Source of the DNA: Erythrobacter sp.
GTDB taxonomy: Bacteria; Pseudomonadota; Alphaproteobacteria; Sphingomonadales; Sphingomonadaceae
DNA: 64,000 bases
NCBI GenBank assembly: GCA_013822125.1
Contig: PNJY01000002.1
Span: forward strand, 17,787 to 81,786
Direction of reading: 5' to 3'
Shown here: positions 29,446 through 38,889 of the stretch, piece after piece
How the letters are laid out: the number at the start of each line of letters is the position of its first letter
How positions within the stretch are numbered: position 1 is the stretch's first letter
The notes under the pieces: model-generated
Told to the model about the DNA's origin: nothing
What the model saw: only the letters and a program-made list of their open reading frames with translations
Databases searched by the model: none
Position numbers and translations under genes: made by a program

Positions 29446-29865
29446 TCAGTGCTGCTGCGCCAGATAGGCGATGATGTCGGCCCGCTGCTTGGGGTTGGCA
29501 ACCGAAAAATACATTTTTGCCCCCGGCACCATCCTTTGCGGATTGGTCAGCCAACGGTCGAGGTTGGCCTGCGTCCACACGATCCCCGATTTCCGGATCG
29601 CCGCCGAATAAGCATAGCCCGCCACGGCGCCCGCCTTGCGTCCGACGACCCCGCGATGCTTGGGGCCGATGTCATTCTCGTCGAGCGAATGGCAGCCCGA
29701 GCAGGTTTGGTACAGCGTTCGGCCAGTGACCGGATTGCCCGCCGGTGGCTTCGCGGCCGGCGTTGCCGCTGCGGCATGGCGCGACGTGGCGCCCCACACG
29801 CCGACCAGCGCGGCGGCGACCATGATGAAGGACGTGGTGGTGTTCATTGGGGAAAGATTTTTCAT
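29446..29865 (-). CDS. periplasmic class I c-type cytochrome
   Basis: Signal peptide; CSGCH haem motif; GPKHRGVVGRKAG; MVPGAKMYFSV. Confidence 0.92.
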   Translation of the reverse strand: MKNLSPMNTTTSFIMVAAALVGVWGATSRHAAAATPAAKPPAGNPVTGRTLYQTCSGCHSLDENDIGPKHRGVVGRKAGAVAGYAYSAAIRKSGIVWTQANLDRWLTNPQRMVPGAKMYFSVANPKQRADIIAYLAQQH

Positions 29866-29869
29866 GACA

Positions 29870-30835
29870 TCACTCCGCCAGCGTCCGGTCGATGATCGCG
29901 AGCGGCGACGCGGATTGGCGAACCAGCATGTTCGAAATACCGATCGCCGACCGTAGCTCGGCGGGGGGAACGACCAAGGGTCCGGGACCGGGGCCGACGC
30001 CGGGGGCTGGCTGCGGATAGGCGGTCGACCGCGCCGTATGGAAAACCATCCGACCTTCGGTTTTCTGCTGGATCTGATGGACATGTCCGTTGAGCGCGGT
30101 CACCGACGCGAAGCGTTTGAGCAGCGCCAGCGCCTGGGCCCCGTCGGAAGTCCCCCATCCCCAGTCAGGAAACAGCGGCCAGAGCGGAAAATGCGACAGC
30201 AAAACGATGGGGGTCGATGCCGACAGCGATGCGACATCGTCCTTCAGCCACGCCAGCTGGTCAGCGCCCAGCGACCCCATGCCTCGGTCGGCGAGGTGAA
30301 CGACGTTGACGAGCGCGATGAAATGCGCACCATTGGCATCGAAACTATACCAGCCGTCCCCTTTGGCGCCCTTGCCGAAACGGTCCAGAAATGCCCGCGG
30401 GTCGGTGCCGTCGACGATGTCGTGCTCGCCGGGAACGAAATGGATCGGCAGGTTGAGCTCGCTCAGCAATTGTTCGGCAGTGTCGAACTGCTCGGGCGTT
30501 GCAAGATGGGTAATGTCGCCCGTGTGGACGATGAAATCCGGCTGCACGACCAGCTGGCGCACCTTGTCGATCGTTTCCTTCAGCGTACCGACGACATCGG
30601 GATTAGCTTCCTTCTTGAAGCCGATATGGGTGTCGCTGATCTGCAGAAAGCTGAAAGGCTTGACCGGGAGCGCCTCGGTGGCTGCGCGTCCCGGCGTTGC
30701 CGCGAGCGCTTGGTCGAGAGTCAGCGAAGCATCGATGCCGCCGGCGAGCGCGAACAAAGTGCCCGTCCCCGCCCAGCCCATGCATTCCAGCATGCCGCGC
30801 CGGTCGATCGCCTTGTCCAAATGATGATGTGTCAT
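29870..30835 (-). CDS. metallophosphoesterase with Tat-like leader
   Basis: DRRGMLECMGWAGTGTLFALAGG; FLQISDTHIGF, HTGDITH, VPGEHD, ALNGHVHQ motifs. Confidence 0.9.
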   Translation of the reverse strand: MTHHHLDKAIDRRGMLECMGWAGTGTLFALAGGIDASLTLDQALAATPGRAATEALPVKPFSFLQISDTHIGFKKEANPDVVGTLKETIDKVRQLVVQPDFIVHTGDITHLATPEQFDTAEQLLSELNLPIHFVPGEHDIVDGTDPRAFLDRFGKGAKGDGWYSFDANGAHFIALVNVVHLADRGMGSLGADQLAWLKDDVASLSASTPIVLLSHFPLWPLFPDWGWGTSDGAQALALLKRFASVTALNGHVHQIQQKTEGRMVFHTARSTAYPQPAPGVGPGPGPLVVPPAELRSAIGISNMLVRQSASPLAIIDRTLAE

Positions 30836-31051
30836 GTCCGTCCTTCCCTTGTGGGTTCGAAGGATAAGACCGAAACGGCGCGCGATTTATTCCCGCGCCT
30901 GCCTTTTTTCTTTGGCAACGCTGTCTTGTCGATGAGGCACCTGCACTTGCAATTGCGACCCGATGAGCTGGGACGCTGCCTTGAAAGCCGTCCGTTTTGC
31001 AAAAGAGCCGGACCGGACAATCAAGGCAACGTCCTCCATCGGATTCGGGAG

Positions 31052-32038
31052 TTAGCGCCCAGCGAAGCTGGCCTTGATCTCCTTGCCAATCGCAAGGGCA
31101 TTCTCATCGAGGACGAAGTGGCCGGCATCGAGCCAGACGAGGCGTGCGCCGGGCAGATCGCGCTTATAGGCTTCGGCGCCGGGCGCGATGAAGATCGGAT
31201 CGTTCTTGCCCCACAGGATCAACGTCTTTGGCTGGTACTTGCGGAACAGTGCGTGCCACTTGTCATAGGACGCGACGTTCGATCGATAGTCTTCGAACAG
31301 ATCGAGTTGGATCGCGTCGTTTCCGGGCCTGTCTAGCAGCGACTGGTCGATCGCCCAGTTATCGGGGTTGATCGCTTCGGGATTTTTGGCGCCGTAACTA
31401 TATTGGAACTTCGTGCTTTCGAGCGAAATCAGCCCGCGCGCCGTCGCTTCGGACGCCGCATCGCGATGCTGTCCGATCGGAAGCAACGCCTGCTTGACCG
31501 GTTCACCAACGCCGTCGAGATAGGCGTTCGCATTCTGAATGACGAAACCTTTCACTTGGTCGGGACGCTGGGCAAAGATGCGAAATCCGACGGGGCCGCC
31601 GTAGTCCTGCATATAGAGCACATAGGATTTCAACCCGAGATGGTCGATCAGGCCCGCGACATGCGCGGTCAGATTGTCGAAGCTATAGTCGAAATCCGTT
31701 GCCGGCGGGGCGTCCGACTGGCCGAAGCCGACATAGTCGGGGGCGATCACGTGGAATTTGTCGGCGAGTTCGGGAATCAGATCGCGGTACATCTGGCTGC
31801 TGCTCGGGAAGCCGTGGAGCAGCAAAATCACCGGCGCTTTGGGGTCGCCCGCTTCGCGATAAAAGATCTTGCGGCCGTTAACGGAGGCATAGTGATAGGT
31901 TGTTGCATGGGCATTTTGGGGCATTGTCGCGGCCTTTTCCGGTTGACCGGCTGACGCGACGAAGGGGATGCAGGCAAGCGATGCGGCGATCGCCAAAGTG
32001 AGTGGTCGCAGCGCGGGCCGAAGTGAGTAAGAGGGCAT
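31052..32038 (-). CDS. exported alpha/beta hydrolase, haloalkane dehalogenase/epoxide hydrolase family
   Basis: Signal peptide; VILLLHGFPSSSQMYRDLIPELAD; nucleophile-elbow-like YMQDYGGPVG (Asp); WLDAGHFVLDE. Confidence 0.88.
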   Translation of the reverse strand: MPSYSLRPALRPLTLAIAASLACIPFVASAGQPEKAATMPQNAHATTYHYASVNGRKIFYREAGDPKAPVILLLHGFPSSSQMYRDLIPELADKFHVIAPDYVGFGQSDAPPATDFDYSFDNLTAHVAGLIDHLGLKSYVLYMQDYGGPVGFRIFAQRPDQVKGFVIQNANAYLDGVGEPVKQALLPIGQHRDAASEATARGLISLESTKFQYSYGAKNPEAINPDNWAIDQSLLDRPGNDAIQLDLFEDYRSNVASYDKWHALFRKYQPKTLILWGKNDPIFIAPGAEAYKRDLPGARLVWLDAGHFVLDENALAIGKEIKASFAGR

Positions 32039-32145
32039 GGAAATTCCTTGTAACTAATGAAACGGAGTTTTATAGGTGTCACAGTCTTTGACACGAGTCA
32101 ACAACCAATTTACAGGTTACGCAGGCACTTGAAGAGGAGCAGCAA

Positions 32146-32760
32146 ATGGCGGTGGCGGCAGGCGAGCCAAACGCTGGGAATCACGGTGATTCTAGCGAGG
32201 GAATGCCGTTTCTCGGCGGCAGCTTGTGGATCGATTTTCTCAATACCCGACCGGTTTCCAAGGGGGTGCAGCTGGACTTTCTCGCTAATGAGCAGGCGTT
32301 AGAGAGTTGGACAGTAGCTGCGGGGCTTTCGCATGGAAAGCCGACGCTGGCCGGTGAACTCGATACCCTGCATATGTTGCGTGAACGGCTGGTCATGGCG
32401 TTTGAACAAATGTCGCGCGGCGCATGCCTGTCGGGTGATGTGCTGGAAGTCGTGAACGCCCTGCTGGAGCGATTCTCGATCCGGATGCGGGTTTCGAACC
32501 TGAACGGGACGCCTGTCGTCGAAAGCGAAGAGATCATCGACGGGCCTGTGCTGGCGGTCCGGATCGCAGCGGATTTTGCGCGGTTCGCCCAGCAGTACGA
32601 AGCCGCGCGCCTCAAGCATTGCGAGAGTCCCGACTGCACCATGGTATTCTACGATCGCGGAAAGAGCGTCAGGAGACGATGGTGCTCGGCCACCGTTTGC
32701 GGGAACCGACACAAGGTCGCCAGCTACCGCGTGCGAAAAACGAGACAGCAAATACCGTGA
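32146..32760 (+). CDS. CGNR zinc-finger (ABATE) transcriptional regulator
   Basis: HCESPDCTMVFYDRGKSVRRRWCSATVCGNRHKVASYRVRK. Confidence 0.93.
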   Translation: MAVAAGEPNAGNHGDSSEGMPFLGGSLWIDFLNTRPVSKGVQLDFLANEQALESWTVAAGLSHGKPTLAGELDTLHMLRERLVMAFEQMSRGACLSGDVLEVVNALLERFSIRMRVSNLNGTPVVESEEIIDGPVLAVRIAADFARFAQQYEAARLKHCESPDCTMVFYDRGKSVRRRWCSATVCGNRHKVASYRVRKTRQQIP

Positions 32761-33367
32761 CAGCGCACTCAATTGTCATCATGTGTGCTCCTCGCGCGCT
32801 CGTCCAAGGCTAGGTGCGGCTGGGCCGCAGGCGAGGCATCTCCGCGTCTCCGCACCCCGATTGGAAACCCCTCTCCCACTTCCCGTCCGCAAGGGGAGAG
32901 TGCCCATTCGCCAAGCTCGGGACCTGGCCTGTGTCTCTGTGAAAGAAGGAATTCCTGCCTGCCGCGCGGGCTAGTCGGCCCCGCCCGGTTTTCCTACCCG
33001 GCGGCGGCGCGCTATCAGTGCGCCATGAAACCGCCATCCCTGCCCCGCCCCGGCCCCTCGCTGCACCGTCATGCGGGCGCGTCGTTGTGCGGGCGGAAAT
33101 TCTTTCTCATAACCGTGTTCCAGGTGTTCCAGGTTGCGCTGCGCGCAACGAACCGGGCGGTCCTCACCCTGCCCCGCGCCGCCTGCCTTCGCCGGGCTAC
33201 CAGTGGATGCTTGGTCGTCGTCTCCACCAACAACATCGCCGTCTCCATCTTTCCGAAAACCCAGACGGCGGTGCATCACCGGGGAATGAAGGGGCAAATT
33301 TGCATGCCTCGACAGAATCGCGTCTCAAATCTTGCGCCAATCGCTGGCAGAGAATCAGACTTCGGAA

Positions 33368-34552
33368 TCAAATGCGACTGCGGTGCTCAAGAATCTCCAG
33401 AAAGACATCCACCGTTTTGAAATGGCCGGACCAGTCTGGTGCACTAAAAGCCGCAAGGCGCTGCATCTGCGCAGCACGAAGCGGACTGTTCGGCGCTGCA
33501 TAGGCCATGATGCTTTTGGCCCAACCCTCCACATCGTCGGGCGGTAGCAGGTCGGGCACGCCTTGGCCGATCTCGCGAAACACGTCGAGATCACTGGCGA
33601 TCACCGGTACGCCGGCAGCCAACGCCTCGACCAGCGGTAAGCCGTAGCCTTCGGTAAAACTGGGGAAGAGCAGGGCGCGCGCTCCGGCGAGGTGGCGGGC
33701 GATGTCCTCGTCGTCCAGCGCGCCGGCTTCCACCACGCGGCTGCCGAAGCCGCCATGCGTCAGTCGCGCCAGGACATCTTCACAGGCCCAGCCGCGCTGG
33801 CCGATGATTACCAACTTCGGCGCGGCCTCGCCATGCTGCGCCACCAGCCCTTCCCACACGTCCAAAAGCAGCATGTGGTTCTTACGACCCTCGATCGTGC
33901 CAAGGATCACGAATTCATCAGTGGGCACCGGCCGCAGGACCGCAGGCATAGCTAAATGCGGCGTGCCCGGCCACACCGGCAAGGATGACGGCACCGCCAG
34001 GCCGATGCTCGCGGCATAAGCGTTCAGCCGGTCCAGCGTGTCTTGGCTATTGCCGATCACGCCATGGGCAATGCGCAGCAGCGTCTGCATCCTAACTTCA
34101 TGCCGCGCCATCTCGCCCTCACGGCAGAACTGCGGGTGAGTGATCGGAATGATGTCGTGCACCATCAGCACTGGCTTAATGTCAGCCGCGCGCACCCAAT
34201 CGGCAAGGTGGGGCAGGTTGAGTCCCGTATGCCCCGCATTCAACCACAACCGACCACGGCCAGGATGTGGGCGTACCAGATGCACGAAATTGCACGCTGC
34301 CCAGGTAACAAGGCGCCGACGGAACAGCGCGCGCGGACATTCTTCGTCGAGCAGATGGAACAACGCGGTGGAGGCCGCATTCGGCAGGATATGCCAGCCG
34401 CGCTTGTGGAACAGCGCCGCCTGCGACAGCGGCCCATAATGTTTGTTCCATTCGAGGCAGATGCGATCGATCCCCGTCGGCCGCACCCCTGCCCAACGCC
34501 GCCACACCATGCGCGACACATCGAGCAGATAGCGGGCACTGTTATCCGGCAT
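33368..34552 (-). CDS. glycosyltransferase family 4-like (group 1)
   Basis: MPDNSARYLLDVSRMVWRRWAGVRPTGIDRI; FVILGTIEGRKNH; ALLFPSFTEGYGLPLVEALAAGVPVIASD. Confidence 0.88.
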   Translation of the reverse strand: MPDNSARYLLDVSRMVWRRWAGVRPTGIDRICLEWNKHYGPLSQAALFHKRGWHILPNAASTALFHLLDEECPRALFRRRLVTWAACNFVHLVRPHPGRGRLWLNAGHTGLNLPHLADWVRAADIKPVLMVHDIIPITHPQFCREGEMARHEVRMQTLLRIAHGVIGNSQDTLDRLNAYAASIGLAVPSSLPVWPGTPHLAMPAVLRPVPTDEFVILGTIEGRKNHMLLLDVWEGLVAQHGEAAPKLVIIGQRGWACEDVLARLTHGGFGSRVVEAGALDDEDIARHLAGARALLFPSFTEGYGLPLVEALAAGVPVIASDLDVFREIGQGVPDLLPPDDVEGWAKSIMAYAAPNSPLRAAQMQRLAAFSAPDWSGHFKTVDVFLEILEHRSRI

Positions 34553-34726
34553 GGGCCTGCTGCCGGTCAGTATTGTACACCATATCAGCGCTGTGGCCGA
34601 TTGATGCGGCTGAATCAACCATGGTGGATTGGCGCCACGTGCCTCTTGGCCTCGCGGGCGTACCTGCTATCCATCCGGGATCAGGCCTTCGCCGCAAAAC
34701 GGCAACGGAAAGACAGGATCAATAAC

Positions 34727-35614
34727 GTGCATCCGCCCAAGCGTGTTTCCGTCTCGTTCATCGTCGATCAGGATCCGGTGTTTGCCTACACGGGATGGTA
34801 CCTGATCCATTCGCTGCTCAAACACACGCCGCTCAAGCCGACGGACATTCATGTCCAATGCCCTGCCGAGGTCGCCGAGCGCACCATAGCACGCTTTGCT
34901 GCCCTGGGCTGCCAAACCCATCGCCTCGCCCGCTTTGGCGATGGACGTTATTGCAACAAGCTGGCGCAATGGGAAAATTTGCACCGTCTTGGTCTTGATC
35001 ATGTCGTCTTCCTGGATACCGACATGATCTGCGTTGCCGATTTCACCCATTTCCTGTCGGCCGACATGATTGGCGGCAAGGTAGTGGATCTTGCCAATCC
35101 GCCATTGCCGCTGCTGGATGCGCTGTTCATGAGGGCCGGGTTTGCCGACCGGCCCGAACTGGTCGGCGTGGAAGCTTCGGCCGACAGGACCTATCGGGGC
35201 AATTGCAACGGCGGCCTCTATTCCGTGCCGACCCGTTTTGCCGATGCCCTCTTCGCGGCCTGGCGCCGTCGGGCGGAGCAACTGCTGGCTGACATCGAGC
35301 CGTTGCGGGCGGTTGGCAAGGAAAACCATGTCGACCAGATCGCGTTCTGCATGGCTCTGCACGAAACCGGCCTGCCATTTGTTGAACTGCCGTCAAACGT
35401 GAATTATTATATGCATTTCCCCGGCCCCCATGCCCAATTTGACGGCGCCCGTCCGCTTGCGCTGATCCACTATCACAACAACTCGCTGAACGTTCTTGGA
35501 GCGCTTGAGGCCGCTGGCGCGGTCGAGGCCCATGAGCAGGCCGCCGTCGCAGAGGCCAACAGGCTGATCCGCGACCGTTTCGATTCCCAGCTATTTCGGG
35601 ATTTTCGCTGCTAA
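34727..35614 (+). CDS. GT-A fold glycosyltransferase-like protein
   Basis: GTG start; VSVSFIVDQDPVFAYTGWYLIHSLLKHTP; HVVFLDTDMICVADFTHF (DxD). Confidence 0.72.
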   Translation: MHPPKRVSVSFIVDQDPVFAYTGWYLIHSLLKHTPLKPTDIHVQCPAEVAERTIARFAALGCQTHRLARFGDGRYCNKLAQWENLHRLGLDHVVFLDTDMICVADFTHFLSADMIGGKVVDLANPPLPLLDALFMRAGFADRPELVGVEASADRTYRGNCNGGLYSVPTRFADALFAAWRRRAEQLLADIEPLRAVGKENHVDQIAFCMALHETGLPFVELPSNVNYYMHFPGPHAQFDGARPLALIHYHNNSLNVLGALEAAGAVEAHEQAAVAEANRLIRDRFDSQLFRDFRC

Positions 35615-35659
35615 TGCCTCCCCGAGCGGGGCGCAGGCGCCGGATCGCGGGGAGAGAAC

Positions 35660-36086
35660 CTGTCCTACAGGCGAGACCTGCTGCAAACCGGGGGCATTAA
35701 GGTGGCGACATCGGTGCTGGATATCGGTTGCAGTGACCTGGAGGTGGTTGGTGCGTTGCACCTCCGCAACTTTGTGGGGTTGAATCAATCCCCGCAGTGC
35801 CTTGCGGCGGCGCGGGCGAAGCGCCGGATTGGACTTTTCTCCTGGCGCTGACAGAACAAGTCTAACCGGCCGATATCGGACCCTTGGGGATTTCATCGCG
35901 AGAAGCACAGCGTGTTGTCGCGTGACCTCGCGATATGATCATGCGGGCGATCATGTCGCAGCCAGTCACATGCTCTATTTTTACGAGCCGTTGCGGCGCA
36001 GCCTGGAAGCCACGGGCCGTTTTGCTGCGATCCGACAGATCGGCTCACATTCCGATGTCGTCGTCTATCGCTGTGATGTTGATTGA
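35660..36086 (+). pseudogene. degenerate class I SAM-dependent methyltransferase
   Basis: VATSVLDIGCSDLEVVGALHLRNFVGLNQSPQCLAAARAK in one frame, continues as RPDWTFLLA in a second frame, then DHVAASHMLYFYEPLRRSLEATGRFAAIRQIGSHSDVVVYRCDVD in a third. Confidence 0.65.
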
Positions 36087-36239
36087 ACCGCTGCCGCCGA
36101 TTGGCGCGCCCGTCGGTCCGGAGGTTGCAGATCGGAAATTCAACCGCTTGACTATTGCAGCGGCCCTAATGTCGCAATTAGACCTTGGGCGCGCTGATTC
36201 CCTCTGGCGCTGCTGCGGATGGGCGGGCATAGGGGCGCG

Positions 36240-37364
36240 ATGACCCTCATTCAAAGTTGGACTGTAAAAGCCAAACGCAATCCTTGGTTTCTGGCGGGCG
36301 TTATTCTGCCCGTGCTGGCCAGCGCTCTCTATTTCTTCTTGATTGCATCCGACGAGTTCGTTTCAGAGTCGCGGTTTGTCATCAAGGCGCCCAACCAGCG
36401 CGGCGGACAGGTCTCCAGCTTTGCAAACCTAATCCAAACGACGGGGCTTTCCGCCGGGCAGGAACAGGCCGACCAAGTGATTGATTTTGCTCGTTCGCGA
36501 TCGGCGCTGAAGAAGCTTGCAACCGAAGTGCCGGTGAAACAGGTCTATAGCGGCGATGGCGTGGATTTCCTCTCCGCCTTTCCCCTGCCCTGGCAGCAAG
36601 ACGCGTTCGAGGATCTGTATAATTATTACACGAGCAAGGTGAGCATTGCGCGAGACACCGATACCGGCCTCATCGTCCTGCGCACGCGCGCCTACACGGC
36701 CCGGGACGCCCACCTTATCAATGAGCGACTGCTCCGCCAGAGCGAGGCTCTGGTCAACGAACTGAACGAGCGAGCGCGCACGCGCGCCATAGCCGAGGCC
36801 GAAAGCCGTGTGGCGGAGGCGGAACAGCGCGTGGCCGCCGCCCGCCGCGCCTTGGCCGCCTATCGCAACAAGGCGCAGCTCGTCGATCCGTTGAAACAAG
36901 CCACCGGCGTTGTGGAAATTGCCAATCGCCTGATCGCCGAACGCGCCGCGCTGGAGGCGCAGCTATCGACGTTGCAGCGACTTACGCCTGAACATCCCTC
37001 CATTCCCGCCCTGCGGCAGCGCATCGCCTCCCTCACGCAGGAGGTCGACCAGCAGACTGCGCGCGTGGTCGGCGGCCCCGGCGCGATCAGTGGCAAGCTG
37101 CCAAGTTACGAAGCGCTGGAGCTGGAGCAGGAGCTCGCCGCCCAGCTGCTGGTGATCACCCGCACCTCGTTGGAACAGGCGCGGACGGAGGCGCTGAAAC
37201 AGCAATTCTACCTCGAACGCGTCGTCAATCCGAACGAACCTGACCTGCCCGAATATCCCCACGCCCTGCGCAATGTGTTGACCATCCTGGGCTTTGCCCT
37301 GTGCCTCTATTTCATCATCTGGATGTTCGTGGTCGGCATATTGGAACACGCACCGGAGGATTGA
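36240..37364 (+). CDS. kpsE: capsule polysaccharide export inner-membrane protein (KpsE/BexC-like)
   Basis: Two terminal TM segments around coiled coil; ASDEFVSESRFVIKAPNQ; PDLPEYPHALRNVLTILGFALCLYFIIWM. Confidence 0.88.
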   Translation: MTLIQSWTVKAKRNPWFLAGVILPVLASALYFFLIASDEFVSESRFVIKAPNQRGGQVSSFANLIQTTGLSAGQEQADQVIDFARSRSALKKLATEVPVKQVYSGDGVDFLSAFPLPWQQDAFEDLYNYYTSKVSIARDTDTGLIVLRTRAYTARDAHLINERLLRQSEALVNELNERARTRAIAEAESRVAEAEQRVAAARRALAAYRNKAQLVDPLKQATGVVEIANRLIAERAALEAQLSTLQRLTPEHPSIPALRQRIASLTQEVDQQTARVVGGPGAISGKLPSYEALELEQELAAQLLVITRTSLEQARTEALKQQFYLERVVNPNEPDLPEYPHALRNVLTILGFALCLYFIIWMFVVGILEHAPED

Positions 37365-37367
37365 ACC

Positions 37368-38150
37368 GTGGCTTCGCTCAGCAAGGGTTGGGATATCCAG
37401 ACACGCGTCATCGGCGCCCTGATGCTCCGCGAGCTGACGACGCGTTTCGGCCGGGAAAATATCGGCTTCCTGTGGATCATGGCAGAACCGCTGCTGTTCG
37501 CGGTTCTGGTCGGCCTGCTCTGGCGCGTGATGAAAGGGCCGCTGGAATACGGCGTGGACATCGTCGCTTTCGTCGTCAGTGGTTATATCCCGCTTGTGCT
37601 GTTCCGTAGCGTCATAATGCGAGCGGTGAACAGCTTCACTGCCAACGGCAGCCTGATGTATCACCGCCAGATAAAGGTCCTTGACCTCATTCTTGTCCGC
37701 TTCATTATTGAATTGATTGGCCATATGATGGCTTATCTCGCTATCGCGACAGCGCTAAGAGCCTTTGGTATGTTTCCTTGGCCACATGATATTGGTTTTT
37801 TGATGCTGGGATGGGGATATTTCTCACTATTTACGCTTTCAGTTGCTCTTATTGTTGCTCCGTTGAGTGAGATGAGTGATATTTTAGAGAAATTTATTCC
37901 CGTAACGACCTATTTGATGGTGCCATTCTCGGGCACGTTCTTTCTTGTTGGCGTGTTGTCGCCCGAAGCAGCCAACGTCGTTCTGTACTCTCCGCCTGTG
38001 CACGCCATGGAAATGATGCGTTTCGGAGTCTTTGGTCCGGCCATCGACCCTCATTATGATTTTATCTACCCTTTAGAATTCAGTTTGCCTTGTGTGGCCA
38101 TTGGTTTGTTTTTGTGCCGCGTGGTGCGCCGTCGGTTGGTGGTGGAATGA
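37368..38150 (+). CDS. kpsM: capsule ABC transporter permease
   Basis: VIGALMLRELTTRFGRENIGFLWIMAEPLLFAV; ABC-2 polysaccharide exporter family. Confidence 0.92.
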   Translation: MASLSKGWDIQTRVIGALMLRELTTRFGRENIGFLWIMAEPLLFAVLVGLLWRVMKGPLEYGVDIVAFVVSGYIPLVLFRSVIMRAVNSFTANGSLMYHRQIKVLDLILVRFIIELIGHMMAYLAIATALRAFGMFPWPHDIGFLMLGWGYFSLFTLSVALIVAPLSEMSDILEKFIPVTTYLMVPFSGTFFLVGVLSPEAANVVLYSPPVHAMEMMRFGVFGPAIDPHYDFIYPLEFSLPCVAIGLFLCRVVRRRLVVE

Positions 38151-38794
38151 TCGTCTGCCAGGATATTCGCAAAAGCTACCGCGCGGGGCATGGTCGGCAC
38201 GAAGTGCTGAAGGGCATCAACCTCACCATCAACAAGGGGGAGCGGGTGGCCCTGCTTGGCCGCAACGGCGCGGGCAAATCCACCCTGATCAAACAGATCG
38301 GCGGTGTCGAGATGCCCGACAGCGGCCGCATCATCCGCCAGATGACAAGCAGCTGGCCGATCGGTTTCAGTGGCGGTTTTCAGGGCAGCCTGACGGGTTA
38401 TGACAATGCCCGCTTCATCGCCCGCATCTATGGCCGATCCTATGCCGAAATGCGCGAGTTTGTGGAGGATTTCACCGAACTGGGCGGCTCGCTGAAAATG
38501 CCGGTGAAAACCTATTCATCCGGCATGCGCGCCCGCCTGGCCTTTGCCCTGTCGCTGGCCATCGAATTCGATTGTTACCTGATCGACGAGGTGATTCTAG
38601 TCGGGGATCAGAATTTCCAGCGCAAATGTCACGAACAGCTATTCGAGAAGCGCGCCGACCGCGCCATGGTCATCGCCAGCCACGATGTACACACCATACG
38701 TAACATCTGCAATCGCGCGTTATTGATCCACAATGGAGAAGGTGCCGTTTACGACGATGTGGCGGAGGCAATCAATCTATATGAAGCGCTTTAG
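38147..38794 (+). CDS. kpsT: capsule ABC transporter ATPase
   Basis: VALLGRNGAGKSTLIKQIGGVEMPDSGRI; KTYSSGMRARLAFALSLAIEFDCYLIDEV; ATGA overlap with kpsM. Confidence 0.94.
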   Translation: MIVCQDIRKSYRAGHGRHEVLKGINLTINKGERVALLGRNGAGKSTLIKQIGGVEMPDSGRIIRQMTSSWPIGFSGGFQGSLTGYDNARFIARIYGRSYAEMREFVEDFTELGGSLKMPVKTYSSGMRARLAFALSLAIEFDCYLIDEVILVGDQNFQRKCHEQLFEKRADRAMVIASHDVHTIRNICNRALLIHNGEGAVYDDVAEAINLYEAL

Positions 38795-38889
38795 GGACGA
38801 TTAATCCATTGTCACAGTAGAGATGCTTCCTCAAAATCCCTAATTGTGATGCCGTCTATGAAGTTTCTCCTCGGTCGCCTCCAATTGAA

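Noticed and set aside
30038-31336. 432 aa plus-strand ORF
   Set aside because: Antisense to the metallophosphoesterase and alpha/beta hydrolase genes
32770-33420. Protein-coding gene in the 32.8-33.4 kb gap
   Set aside because: ORFs are low-complexity Pro/Arg-rich with no recognisable domain; treated as intergenic
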